In this document: positions 1-12,500 of the stretch, in pieces
Position numbering within the stretch: the first letter of the stretch is position 1
How the letters are laid out: each line of letters begins with the position of its first letter
Assembly: GCF_901709675.1 (NCBI RefSeq)
Contig: NC_051101.1
Span: 13,727,416-13,791,415 of the forward strand
Source: Syngnathus acus
Taxonomy: Eukaryota; Chordata; Actinopteri; Syngnathiformes; Syngnathidae
Direction: 5' to 3'
Length of the DNA stretch: 64,000 nucleotides
Position numbers and translations under genes: made by a program
Notes under the pieces: generated by a model
Database searches by the model: none
What the model was told of the DNA's origin: nothing
The model's input: only the letters and a program-made list of their open reading frames with translations

Positions 1-387
1 TGAAATGAAAAATATGACTGAACTAAATGATGCATTGACATTAATTGTGGGACCAAGATTATTGGGGTGTCATATCAATTATTTGTTGCATCATTTTATG
101 GTCGAATTCACATTGTAGTCTTTGTGCCATTTCAGTGCCATCTCAACACGTATTTATAAATAGAGATGTTAATGTTCGGGTGAAAATGTTCCTATCAATG
201 TTTTTGAATATGGTTCTGGTGCACACATGCTTTCTTGTCACTCACTGTATGATTCATCTCTTGTCATCATGATGTTTGCTGCCCCCCCCCCCCATTGTCC
301 ATCTCTAGGAGGTAAGACACAAACAATAAGCTAGCTCATGAGCAAGGAGGCGTGTTGTAATGCATGCGTGTGTTCCTTGGCATGTAG
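1..387 (+). other. Intron of the NCAM-like gene (no exon seen)
   Basis: No exon is recognised here. The segment ends in a splice acceptor (TGTAG) directly before the first visible FN3-coding exon, so it is read as the end of an intron of the NCAM-like gene whose upstream exons lie outside the window. It contains a run of 12 C at 282-293. Confidence 0.6.
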
Positions 388-1355
388 GTGAACCAGACAG
401 CCCCGTTTTGTTATGCGATGAGATGAAAGTAGGGGGCGACTCCTTCTTCATCCCCCTCAAACACACCGATAATGGCGACACTCCTCTCCTGCACTACAAT
501 CTGCGCTATCGAGAGGTGGGTGGGGCTCAACCAGCGGCGTTACCTTCAGCGGTTGCATCCTTGTTGTTTTTGTGCAGGATAACGATAGGGCCGAGTGGAA
601 AGAGAAGCGGCTGTCGGCCGACGTGAACTCTGTCGGCCTCACAGGGCTGACCTTTGGCTCCGACTATCAATTGGAAATCGTATCGGTCAACGCTAACGGT
701 TCCTCCGTCCCGGCAACGTTCAACTTCACCACTGCGGCCAAACCCGGTAATACTCTGAAAAAAGATGAGCAAATCTTTCTAATTTGACTCCACCCCCCCA
801 CCGTCCGTGTGTCCCGCAGTGCGCAGCAGCATGACCAAAGGCGGCGTGGCAGGCATCGTCATGGTGATCTTCCTGCTGGTTTTCTTGGTGGTGGATGCCA
901 CATGCTGCTACACAAACCGCTGCGGCCTGCTTATGTCCATCTCTGTGAAACTTTTTGGAAAGAAGGTTCCGGAACTCAAAGAAGGGGACGGGGCTACGAA
1001 TGGGTAGGTGTGGAGGTTTGTAGACATAACATGATGATGATGATTCTAATCCCATTTGTTTGATCTAGGGAAGTGAAAATGAATGGGATGTCCACTCCAA
1101 GAGGCCAAAGGCACCATATGGAAGTTCAGACACTTCCCTCAAAAGAAGAGGGCACACTCACAGAAGTCACCTGTGACAAAGCTTCTCTCACCAAACACGA
1201 GTATGTGCACTCACTCACTCACTCACTCACTCACTCACTCACTCACTCACTAGTTTTCATCTGCTATTTCTTCGGGAAGTGCAAAGTGAAATGGCTTTTT
1301 CCCCCCCCACAGGAAATCTCAACCAGACCGAAATGTGCCTGCTACAGACGCATGA
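388..1355 (+). CDS. NCAM-like neural cell adhesion molecule, C-terminal part (5' end outside window)
   Basis: Cell-surface homophilic adhesion molecule of the NCAM family; only the 3' end is in view. Exons joined by phase: 388-515, 578-746, 820-1003, 1069-1200, 1313-1355 (stop TGA). The first two encode most of an FN3 domain, including an RYRE strand end and a later Y-x-L-x-I-V-S-V-N-A-N-G segment that aligns with the second FN3 of NCAM. The third encodes one transmembrane helix (GVAGIVMVIFLLVFLVVDAT) followed by a Cys-rich juxtamembrane segment and R-C-G-L-L-M, the NCAM hallmark after the membrane. The cytoplasmic tail is about 88 residues, ends NVPATDA, and lacks the end I remember for NCAM1 (ENESKA). 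This suggests a fish paralogue rather than NCAM1 itself. Family assignment is firm; paralogue identity (ncam1b, ncam2 or ncam3) is not resolved. The hAT-derived segment and the polyadenylation signal downstream belong to its 3' UTR. Confidence 0.85.
1208..1251. repeat. (CACT)n microsatellite
   Basis: A perfect tetranucleotide array of 11 units beginning 7 bases after the 5' splice site of the last intron of the NCAM-like gene. Confidence 0.95.
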
Positions 1356-1748
1356 AAAGCAAGACAACCCAAACTATTTGCTAACAATTCCAAGCATCAA
1401 TTTGAGCAGTCATCAATACAATACTACTACGTAGTGTGTAAACAAGATTTCTCCTTGGTCGGTGCTGCTGATTTGTGAGGACAGCACGCATGTTGACCAT
1501 CTCCAGTTGCTATGAAGACACTCAAAGGTCACAAGTGATATTTGATGAGTTGAATGGAAACTGTCATGCATCCATGCAAAGGTAATATTGTGAGCGGTCT
1601 TTTACAGGGTATAGCTCTTTGTAATTTATTCTTGAAATGACAATGTTCTCACATGATATGAATGTTACAAACAGACCGAGGTTTGTTTCTTCCTGTATGC
1701 GCCCAGCCATTTGTCGGTAGAGCAGTACAGAACAAAGTGGGCCGCTCA

Positions 1749-1771
1749 CTCCCAGTCAGCTGGGATAGGAC
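1749..1771 (+). repeat. Short fragment of a common teleost dispersed repeat
   Basis: Contains CAGTCAGCTGGGATAGG, a core I recognise from a very abundant fish interspersed repeat. Only a short stretch remains, directly beside the hAT target site. Family name not assigned. Confidence 0.4.
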
Positions 1772-1784
1772 GAGCGCTTTAGAC

Positions 1785-2334
1785 CAGTGGTCCCCAACCT
1801 TTTTTGCGCCACGGACCGGTTACATGTCAGAAATATTTTCGCGGACCGGCATTTATATAAATAAATAATACATTTATATAAATAAATAAATAAATAATAC
1901 ATTTATAATAAATATATAAATACGATGAAATAAAATGATACGACTGACATAAAAACAAGTACAAATGAATAAATAAAACTCACCATTACGTTGAATTAGT
2001 GGGAGCACTGAGTTTGTTTCTCAGAAACGAGCCGGTCCCATCTAGACGTAATCGGAGACAATGACACCCGAAGTGATTAAGGTTTGTCTTTTATTGCAGG
2101 ATGCTTGGTCTCCATGTGTTGAAGCAGTTTTGAATGCCTGGTTAGTTAGCCTGTCGCCACATATTAGCTTTGCGGGCTCGACTGGGGAAACATGTCACGT
2201 GACCGGGACGAGTGTCTTGACCTGAATTAATTGATCGTCGATCATTTTTTTTTTTTTCTGTGCGGCTTGGCGGCCCGGTACCAAGTGACCCACGGACCGG
2301 TACCGGTCCGCGGCCCGGTGGTTGGGGACCACTG
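1785..2334. mobile_element. Non-autonomous hAT-type DNA transposon (550 bp)
   Basis: Terminal inverted repeats are visible: the left end reads CAGTGGTCCCCAACC and the right end is its exact reverse complement. Both ends are flanked by an identical 8-bp direct repeat, CTTTAGAC (1777-1784 and 2335-2342), the target-site duplication length of the hAT superfamily. The inside is AT-rich with a secondary pair of GGACCGGT-type repeats near the ends, and no transposase reading frame is present, so it is non-autonomous. It lies between the stop codon and the poly(A) signal of the NCAM-like gene and so probably forms part of its 3' UTR. Confidence 0.92.
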
Positions 2335-2566
2335 CTTTAGACAATACGTGCTTGTCAACGGTAACATTATTTCAATTGGAAATTGTTATGAACTTTTTAT
2401 AAATATTGTGCTGAGGCTGCTATCACTGATTTTCTTGTGGAGCAAATATCCAACTCACGTACAGGCCGTTAAACATTTAGCTCAGCTAGGACTGTTTCCA
2501 AAGGCGATAAGAACATGGCTATTTTAAAGTTGCTCACTTTTTAGGCTAGTTTGTGTCTGCCTAACC

Positions 2567-2572
2567 AATAAA
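2567..2572 (+). terminator. Polyadenylation signal AATAAA, NCAM-like gene
   Basis: Canonical AATAAA 1.2 kb after the NCAM-like stop codon and before the presumed MROH1 promoter. Earlier AATAAA-like strings occur inside the AT-rich hAT element, so an upstream site could also be used. Confidence 0.5.
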
Positions 2573-2959
2573 CTCTGATGTAGCAGCATTTTTACTTGAC
2601 CAAAAAGTTGTTCATGCATGCAAGTCCTATAAGCTGTGTTGTAAATATGTCTGTTTTTATTAGTGTCTGTGCTATATCCAGTAAAAGTATTCACATCACG
2701 TTTTGAAGTCGCTCTTTGTATTCTGTACTATTCTATTATTCTGTAGCCTTGGCTATGTAGAGCAACTTTTTCTCACCCTTCTATAGCGTCAGAGCACAAA
2801 CACTCAATTTAGCATTCAAACCTGAGACCATAGAAGACTAATAAGGCACATCGAATGAGTCAGTCATTGGGCCCAATTGGTAGAAATTGAAGAGGAAAAT
2901 ATTTGCAAGTCAGATACAGTACGCCTACTCCTACGGTAGGCGGCGCTATGCCAAGAAGT

Positions 2960-3147
2960 GGCACTTGTGGGCGTGGCTGTGACGTCACAGGGCTGATTTG
3001 TTCCTGCTGACCAGAAGCACATGATCGGACGTGTTTACACTTGCACACACAAACACAAACACAAAGACAGACAGACACACAACGCTTCCTGTCAAACTTG
3101 GAGAAGGACGAAACGGGCCAAAGCCAAGATTTTTTTCTTCACAATTG
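2960..3147 (+). promoter_or_regulatory. Presumed MROH1 promoter and first (non-coding) exon
   Basis: A TATA-less stretch with a GC/KLF-type box (GGGCGTGGC, about 2969-2977) and a perfect CRE palindrome TGACGTCA at 2980-2987. About 160 bp further on is a good splice donor (ATTG|GTATGT at 3147/3148). It could pair with the acceptor at 3500, which opens the exon carrying the MROH1 start codon. The transcription start itself is not determinable; exon 1 would end at 3147. Confidence 0.5.
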
Positions 3148-3537
3148 GTATGTAAAGCTATTAAACAGGCTCCGCGTTTCACTCTGTTGTTGTGTTAAGG
3201 ACGTTTGCGGCTCTTCCGTAGCGGCAGCTAAAGCTAATAGGAGGAGGTGGTGGGCTTTTTTTCTTTTTCTTTTTACCTTACATGTGAAAACAAACGCTTT
3301 TGAATTTTGTAGATTGTGTCGGATTTCGATCTATTGTTGCCAACTCGCTTCATGTCGTGATACTATCTTTCAAATCATTTTTTCATGTCAATTGCACTTG
3401 TGACACGAATTCATTAAAGGCAATTGCAAATCGTCATGTATAATGCTGGTAGGGAGGGATATCGTGAAATGCCAATTGATGTGGACTCCACTGTGTGCAG
3501 GTCGCATTGAGCCCAGGAAACCAGCCCTCTGTCCACC

Positions 3538-6500
3538 ATGGGCGAGACAGATGTGGAACGTGAGTTTTTTCTCTCACGGAATTCGATGAATTAGCTTTCT
3601 TCATTGTACATTTTCTTTCCGACTGCAGCTCTGCCTTATGCACTTGTAAGCCTTTCTAATGTTGTGATAAGCTTTGCATTTGACTCCAGAGGTGACCCTG
3701 GCTCTGCTCGATGCGGCCAATGATAAAGACTTTGAGGTCCAGGCTCAGGTGAGGAAGTCGATGCTGACTCTGGGAAATGAACAGCCTGACAGAGTGCTTG
3801 CCATGTGTCAGGACTACCTGCTAAAACACCCCAAGGTAACGCCACACTGGATAGTATAGCTTCATGATTACAAAACCATTTCCAAACCGCTCGCCAAGTT
3901 TATACGCAGACCTTTTGAATCAAATGGCAATCCCACTGAATGGAGCCCAATCGTTTGTTCCCTTTTCAAATAGAATCGTCATTGCGCCTCGTGCAATTGC
4001 CGTATGTTTTGAATTGTCTTTTCTTGAAGCGATGCACACCCCCACTGACTAAACAAACGGAGACAATTCGAATATTTCAGTTGTGGCATGTGCAGAGAAA
4101 AAGTGAGGATGTCCCGATTAGAGATGCACCGATCCGACTTTTTCAGTTTCGATACCGATACCGATGCCGTGGTTTTGCGTATCGGTCGATACCCGATACC
4201 GATCCGATATTATGGTTGACTTAACAAGCTACATACCTCTACATGTGGAACAGAAAAGACTAAAGGCAATGGCATCAGGCATGACTACACAGTTCATTCC
4301 TAAGACAAAATGTAACAAGATAAAGCAGATTCATGCAATGAACTATTTATTTGTAACATAAATTGTGCAACAGCAGCAATAAAGTGTATCAGCATTTAAA
4401 TTCAAGTAAATTAGGATACAAACTTCTTAAAAAAAAAAAAATACAAATGTTGCAGCTGAAACTGCACTGGGCAAATATAGAAAGGGTGATCAAGCACACA
4501 GTAACCAAATATTAAAATAAATAGTAAACATGTAAACATTAGGTGCCGTTCCACATCACTCATGACCTGTTGATGCTCTAAATGCTCATTTAAGCAGCAA
4601 TGAGAAGTGCTCCCTGAAAACAAGCTCCGCTTAGTACTAGTACTATACCTGGCAGTACTACCACCACCCCTGGCAACATTAGCTTTGCGGACATTACAAA
4701 CTGCCGTCGAGCTAGTTGGCGTGTTCAGTTTAAAGTACCTCCACACAGCTGACTCTTTCGTTCGCTCCATGTTTGCGTTTGTTTAGAAAACTCTCGTGGC
4801 ATGCGGCACACGTGCTGCTGACGTATGACGTAGCCGCGTCCCGCGGCACACGTGCTGCTGACGTATGACGTAGCCCGCGTCCCAATAGATTAAGGAAAGG
4901 ATCGGCTCACAGATCGGCTGCATTTTCCGATACCCGATCCATCAATTTTGTTGATATCGGGGCCGATATCCGATCCAGATATCGGATCGGTGCATCTCTA
5001 GTCCCGATCCAATCACATGATCAGAAAGTGGCCCCAATCACATGCTTATTAGTTGATCTGTGGCGTAAATACTGTCTTTCTGTAATCTGTGAAAGGTCAC
5101 AAAAAATGCAATAAATAGTACAGTAATAGCTTCATTTTATTTTGCATGTTCCTTTTTGATCTGGATTGTGCTTCATGTGATTCTATTAGCATCAATGTCA
5201 CGGATGTGCATTCATCCACTATTGGCGGTGAAACAACTCGGGAATTGAATGTGTGCGGCCAAAACAGCTTTGGTTTTGGAGCCATGTTGACCTGACTCCC
5301 ATCTGTATCATATTTGGAGGGACAGCAATGGTGCGGTGTTTTCTGTCTTACCAGTTGGTGGTGAGTCACAGAGTTGTGATTCTTCAAACAATTGAGCTGA
5401 TTGTTGGCAGTCGAATAGACGCCATCTCTTACCCCCGAATCAAGAGCATCATCTCCTTGGCCTCAGATGAGATGACACGATCAAAGGTGACCAATATGGT
5501 GACGGTTTTTTTGTTTTGAAGTCAATCGTCAATTGCGTTTGTTTGCGTTACCCAAAGGAAGTTGTCCCCGACTGGCAGCAGGCAGCCAGTAACATCCTGG
5601 TCGCCGTCGGCAACAAACACATCAATGACATCATGGAGGAGATACTGAGCAAGTTTCAACCTGGAGTCTTGCCTCACTTTTTTGTGGTCCAGACCTTAGC
5701 CAACCTCTCTGATTCCAATGGTAGGTAGGAAACCAAGTCAAGTGCATCATATGTTTCGCAACTGATCAATCATGTTTTTATTGGATGTTTTTCAGCATTT
5801 TTTTTTTTTTTTAATGAGCAATAATAATATTTGGGCTGCATGTTTTTTTTTTTTTTTTTTAACTCGACCCCTTCAGACTTTTCTTCAGACGCACCAGTCA
5901 ATGTGTAGCTGGCCATTTTTGTCAATTGACTTTGATTGAGGTCATGCCATGATTCCAAATGTTTTTCTCCACACCTTTCTCTAGTTTATGGGATGGTGCC
6001 TTTCCTAAACGCCATTCTCGGTACCATGTTGCCTATGTTGAGCCTGACCAAACAAGACAACATGAAGTGGGTCTTCTCCTCAGGTATGCAAGTTGGTCAA
6101 AAGTTGCATCTTTCAAACGAACCCTGCTCTAATTGGCTTTCCTTCAGCTCTGTGCCATTTCAGCGACAGTATCTCCGAGTACCTTGCCAATCTGGACAAG
6201 GCTCCGGATCCCACGGTCAGGCAGGACACCTTCTCCAATGAAATCTGTGCCGCCTTTGACATCCTGTTCAATAACTGGTTACAAAGCAGAGAATCAAAGG
6301 TAGGAAAGGATTCCTCATCTTCCATATTCCAAAAACATCCGTTTTGTATGTGTCCATCAGTTGAGGCTAACGGTGGCTGAGGCAGTGGGCTCAATGTGCC
6401 ATCTGATGGCTAGCGATAAACTGGAGGAACACATTCCCAAGCTCATCCCCGCCATTCTGTCCTTGTATAAGAAAACCAACGAGCACTACATCATCAGTAA

Positions 6501-9500
6501 GGTGAGCACCAGTCCAACTTGCCTCACTTAACATTTTACAACAAGGCTTAGGAATGCTAAGACTTTTTATTACCAAGCATCTTCATTCTTTTGCATGATG
6601 TCGCGTATAACTATCGCCTCCAAGCCACCGGGAATCGGAACAAAATGGGTTGAAATGTTAAAGGGATCCATCCCTAATTGTCATCTGTTGCTGTTTAAGA
6701 ATTCCACACTGCATGGAACATAACAATTGATGTGGATCATCATTCTACTCCATGTTGTGTGTTTGATAGAGTCTTTGCCATGTTCTTGATGCTTCTGTAA
6801 ACATGGGAAGCAGAGTGCTGGAGACTCAACTGGACAGTCTCCTCTTTGCGCTGCATCAGCAGGTACGTACATTGTTCACAAAAGCCTTTTAGTGCTTAGG
6901 GGAAATAAAGTTCACCTCACTGACTTTGACAATTCAAGTTCAATTTGACTATATATGATCTTTTATGGACCCACACTATCATTTCCTTGCACTGCAGTGT
7001 CGAACCATCGAACGTTTTGTGTCTGGCCGTGATGAAAACAAAACATGATTCAATGAGTTGAATGAATTCCTTTGTAACAGCGTTCTTTTGAACCGCAATG
7101 CAACTTCAATGTCCCATAAGTACACTTTTGCAAGATGATTTTGTTTTGTTCTGTTGTTTTTTTTCCTCCCCTCAGGTGTCCACCTCTATCGATTACAGTA
7201 ACCCACCGACGGTCAAGAACCACAATGAGGTTCTTCGTTGCTTCAGTCTGTTAGGTAGCGGAAAGTTTTTGGCTCGATATCTAGATATTGTGTTTTATTT
7301 CGATGGAGTCACAAGAACAGTAACGTGAGTCCAATCCATTATATACATACATACGTCAGCCAACCAGTGTTGAGGATAATGGTATTATTTGTGAGGCCAC
7401 ACTTTTTTCATCTAAGCTAATTTGGTTATGGAATTTGATGGTTGAATCTCTCTCTCTCTCTCTCTCTAGCAAAGGCCTTCCCAGATCGACTGGTCATGTT
7501 AGTTCTTCAGAGGCTGGAGAACAGCAATGAACGCAGTAGGCTTGGCTCCCTGGCTGTCCTGCGTCACCTCATCAACTCGAGCAGTGAGTGTGTGTATATT
7601 TATTTATTCAACATTTGCAGTGTCCTTAACATTTTCTGCGTTTGGAAATGTGATGCTATTGCGTTTGTGTTTCAGCGTCCATGATGGAGAGTAAGAAGCT
7701 TCTTATTCTAGCCAGCATTAGGCAACCAATGGCTGACCACAGTAACAAGGTGCTAGCACGTGCGTGTGTGTGTAGATGCATTGATAAAGTCAATTGTCAG
7801 ACAAGCGTCAAGTGTGTCTCTCGACTTAGGTTAAGAAGCGCGTGGTCCAGGTTATCAGTGCCATGGCCCATCATGGTTACCTGGAGTTGGATGGAGGAGA
7901 GTTACTAGTGCGATTCTTAGTTCAACACTGTGCATTACCGGACACATATCAGGTACAACTGCTTTGCCTTGAAACATTTGGACTATTTCCTCTATGTGGT
8001 GGCGCCGGCTGCTGCTGCTTATTCAAGAAGGGGAAGCCATTTTATTTATTTTTTTCCCCAGCCTACATAACAAATGTGTGTATTTATTTATATAGGTTGT
8101 TTAACACGGTTTATGTAAATACCATGAAATAAAAGCGCGAATTTTAAAATTGGATTTGCTATTCATCTTTTGAGCTGAAAGCCAAATATCCTCAGTATAC
8201 AACAACAAAAACAACAACAACAAAAAAGGCTGCCGCTCCAATATTTTTGAAGGAGACTCCATCTTGAATGTTTGCTTGGTTTGATTCCTCATGTCGTGAA
8301 AGGCCAACGCTTGTGTTCTTGTCGCATGGACAGAAAGCCGCAGCAGACCGAGAAGAGGTAACCAACGAGTCGCTGAGGACCATGTGTGACAGCACTCTTC
8401 ATCTGCTGACAACAACTGTCGGACGTCTGGCTGATGTACAAGTGGCTCCTCCGTCCGTCCGTGTGATGTTTGGTGCGAGCGAGTCGCTGGCTGATTTGAT
8501 TGACTTTGTTGTTTGTAGGTGCTTTGGCCCAAGCTGCTCTATTACATGAGCCCACCCCAGTACAGCAATGCCACCACTCCACTGTGTAAGAGTTTGATTG
8601 TACTCGGCAATAAAAAAAAAGACAACAAGGAAGCGAGCTTCAATATCGACTTTTCACAGGAGGGTAGGTGCCACCATTTTTGGCATATCCTAGTAATCAG
8701 TGATCAATCTTTCTCATTTCTATTACATATGCAGTTTTTATGTACTTGATAGCTGGTGAAATCTTTTTTTTTTTTTTTTTTTTCTCCCCTGTAGTCAATC
8801 TTCCTTCTCCTCAAACACTGATGGTCAAACTGCTAGTAAGTACAAGCCCACATGAAAAATGAAAAAGCTAACATTCTTGCTTTTAATTGTTTCATCTTAA
8901 ATTGTTGTTTAGCCCAGTAACATTTAGTTGTGTTGCTTTTAGGTGAATGCAGCGTTTCCATTCAATAGCAGAGGTCATGGAGCTCCGTCACTCTCCCTGC
9001 TCCAGATCCTCTCTGTCAATATTCACCGCAACACAGAAGCTGTTTGGGACCAAGAGATCCCTCCTCTCCTGACAGTACTGGAAGGTGGGAACGTGTTTGC
9101 TGAGAGCACAAATTGAGCCCGCTCCACGAAAATCATTTTGTTTGTTCAGAGATGAAGAATGTGTGGGGTTTTTTTTTCTTTCTGAATTGTTTGCATTATT
9201 TGAATTTCTGTCTTCTTCGCTGTTTTCTTTTCAGAGTCCACTGCAGAGAGCTTTGACAAGATAAGTTGGGATGAAAATCTGTTGAAGGTGAGTTTTTTTA
9301 AAAATTATTTTTGTGATATTATGTACACCACAGCAAGTTGAACACGAGAAATCAACAACATTCGGGTGTTTCCTCAAATCTGTTGTCTCCATTTGAACTA
9401 TTGTAGGTGTATTTTCGGCTTCCATCAAAATACGGTTGACTTCATTTTCTTGGTTAGTCCCCATTTGACAAATTATTGACCAATCTAAATTGTCCAAAAT

Positions 9501-12500
9501 GTTTTGTAGATGTCCGGCCGATGCCCGCCATGATGATCCTTTGTCAATATTGTTGTAACAAACCTAAGTTTGAGTGAAACGCTTTTCCAGTTCCTGTCTA
9601 AGACTTTGGTGGCTGTTGACGATGACAAGTGGCTATGCCAGTTTGCAGCAGAAGCAACGAGTTACCTTTCCACCTATAACAATGCTTTAGAGGAGAAGGT
9701 ACGTGCCGACCTACGCTATGAAAGGCCAAAACGATTGCAACATCAAGTGATATTTTTCTTTCTTTTCTTGACAGAGTTTCCTGTATCAGTGTATCGGAGT
9801 GACCCTCCAGCATTCTTTTAATAAGGACTTTGTTAAAAAACAATTGCAAGAAATCCTCCTCACTGCACGACACAACGATGCACTTGAAAGACAGGTACCA
9901 TCAACGCAAGTATTCTCTTCTCATGAGATGTTTTCAATTGACTTCTGACGATGGTTTCAGTGGAGTTGAAGCATTGAGCTGAAATGATGGCTCAATGGCC
10001 ACTTGATATATTCAATCATCTGTCATGTTCAATAAACATACTTAAAAATGGAGTAAATAGCACATTTGGGAAGAAAAAAATAAATAAATCAGATTTATAA
10101 TCAAAAGACTGCCACTGAGAAAAAAGAATATTCTTTTTGAATGAATGCATTTGGGAATAATCGGTTTTGTCATCTATGAGCAGGAAAGAATAACATAGTT
10201 CTGGACCTCATTTGGATCTGAATAAATTGAACCTGATTTGCTTTGTTGTTTGGTCAGGGTGTGGCTCTGGCCATTGGATTGTGCGCCAACAGCCATTTAG
10301 AGGGAACTCTGGCCAAGCTTGATGAGTTTGGAAAGTCTGATGCCTTCAAGAAATCCCCAAGTATCTTCAATCTTCTCAAAGTAAAAAGAACTTTTCTATT
10401 CATTTCAATTGAAATGATAAAGTCATCAGGTGAATTTTCAATTTCTGTCTTCAGGACCGTAATGATGTCGAACTGGAGAAAGTCAAAAGCACTTTAATCT
10501 TGTGTTATGGTCAAGTGGCTGTGCACGCTCCTCCAGAGAAGATCCTCAATCGCATTGATCAAGATGTTCTTGGCTGCATCAGTAAACACTTCAACACCAA
10601 GGTCATACCAACACTGTGCTGCAAAATGCTAACTTTGTCTGTATCCGCAAAGGTTTTGAAGTGTCAGTGTCGCCACACATGCATTGATCAATCTTTTTTT
10701 TCTAAGATAGTAGCAAAATCTAGTTTTTATTTTTGGGGCTTGTGACTATATGACCTACCTCTATTTCATACAGGTTCTGGGAATTAAAGTAGCGACCAAG
10801 GTATCCATCGTCAGCACAGGGCTAGAGGGACAATTTCCAAAGTGAACTTTCTTACTTTTGCTGCTGGTCTTTTTCCCTTTTCTGGTGCGCACCCGTTTTT
10901 CAATGATGCTGACTTTGAACGCTTGCCTTAAAGGCAGAATAACTTTGTGGCATTTTCATCTGGATGCAACTTTTTAACACATTTCTCTCATTTTGTCAGT
11001 GGGCAATCTTTTTGGGGTTGCTAAAATGCTTCAAGCTTTTCTCAGTTGCTCACAAAACAATCCGTTTCCTTCATGGATCACTGTGGATGAACAAGAGCAC
11101 TTTTGCCGTCACTGCTTTCTCATTCAAATTCTAAAATTGCAATTCAGCTCCCTGAATGGCGAGCAAGCGGCTTTTTCACTCCTAACAAACCTCCTATCCT
11201 GACTTTCTGGAGCAGGCAGGGCTGGCTAACTGACCTGGTCTAGTCAACACTGATTTGGGGTCCTATTTTGGTTGCAAGCGCAAAAGTGGAACAGGACTCT
11301 GCGGCCATGTTTGCGCCTGTCTACCACAATAGGGCCCATGTATCATCTCTTAATCTGCAACAATGACAAATCAATCCTAATGTTGAGATCGTTTAGCTTG
11401 CTTTTGATTCTGAGAATTGACTTTTGCTTTGCTGTTTGTAAACGATGCTTCTGGTGGTGGCGGCAAACGCCGTTTCAGTCTTGGCAATTCATTCTGTAAA
11501 TTTGTGTCCCCTCACATTTTTCTCTCCATTTTGTGTCCCTGAAATTGTTAGGATCTGACAATGAAACTAAGTTTGATCCAGAGTGTTGGCCTGGTTGCCA
11601 AAGCCATCAGTGCGTGCGTCAAGAAACAAGGCTACGTCTTCTCTCGTAAACAAGAACTCATCGCTCTTATCCAGGTCAGTGAGCAACACTTAACAATGAA
11701 TGGATGGATGAATAGTGGAGCATGTGGTTAGCATGGCATTCCTTGCACGCTTTTCATACATGCAAACTTTTCATTTTGAGTGTTTTTTCCGTTTGGGCTA
11801 ATGGTGCTCAACAACAAAGTAGAAGAGTACCTTCACTATTTGATTGCTTGATTTGTTGTCTTGGACAGGATTTCATTAAGGCGGAACCTGCCGATGGCCT
11901 TCGGACGTCAGTGCGCCACCTGGTGATGAGAACGTGCGCCCACCTAATGTATCCTCCAATGTTTGTCCAAGTAGACTTAGCTATTGACATTTCTGGTCCA
12001 AATAAAAAAACATGCTTTGTTGAAAGAAACATAGCGGTGTGAGATTGAGTTGACTGCTTTGTCATTCCACAGTGTGTCTTTCCTTTGACCTTTTCGCGCT
12101 TCAGGCCTCTGGACCCAGCGCTAAGCGAGAATGAGACTTTTGACTTGCTGAAGGTGTGCGTGAGCAGCGTGTTCTCCCTTCCACCCGAGACGCACACTCC
12201 GGAGAAAATCGCAAAAGACGAAGAAGTCCTAGACCTCAAACAGAGAAAGGTGAAGTTGTCAGCCCCGAAACACAACAACCATTTTTGTCAACATGTCATG
12301 TCTGCAGGCCTTGTACAAAGACACGCTGTCTTCACTGCACGAGTTATTGAGCAGTGTGCTGGGCAAGGAGCCCACGCCCGATGCTTTACAGAGTGTATTT
12401 AAGGTAGGACTCGTTTAAACTTCTTCCCTCTCCCTCTACTTTGTACCATAGCCAGTATTCGTAAACATGATTTATTGATTTCCTGTGCTCTGAATAAATG

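Larger units (their letters stand above)
3501..6862 (+). other. mroh1: mroh1 exons, block 1 (coding exons 1-8)
   Basis: Exon coordinates: 3501-3559 (ATG at 3538), 3690-3835, 5355-5486, 5558-5720, 5985-6083, 6148-6299, 6361-6501, 6770-6862. These encode residues 1-316, the N-terminal HEAT-like repeats. The only long intron (3836-5354) is expanded by the hAT element; several others are about 60-70 bp. Confidence 0.93.

Noticed and set aside
11808-12278. 156-codon minus-strand frame
   Set aside because: Antisense shadow of mroh1 exons 24 and 25, which are in phase and conserved on the plus strand.
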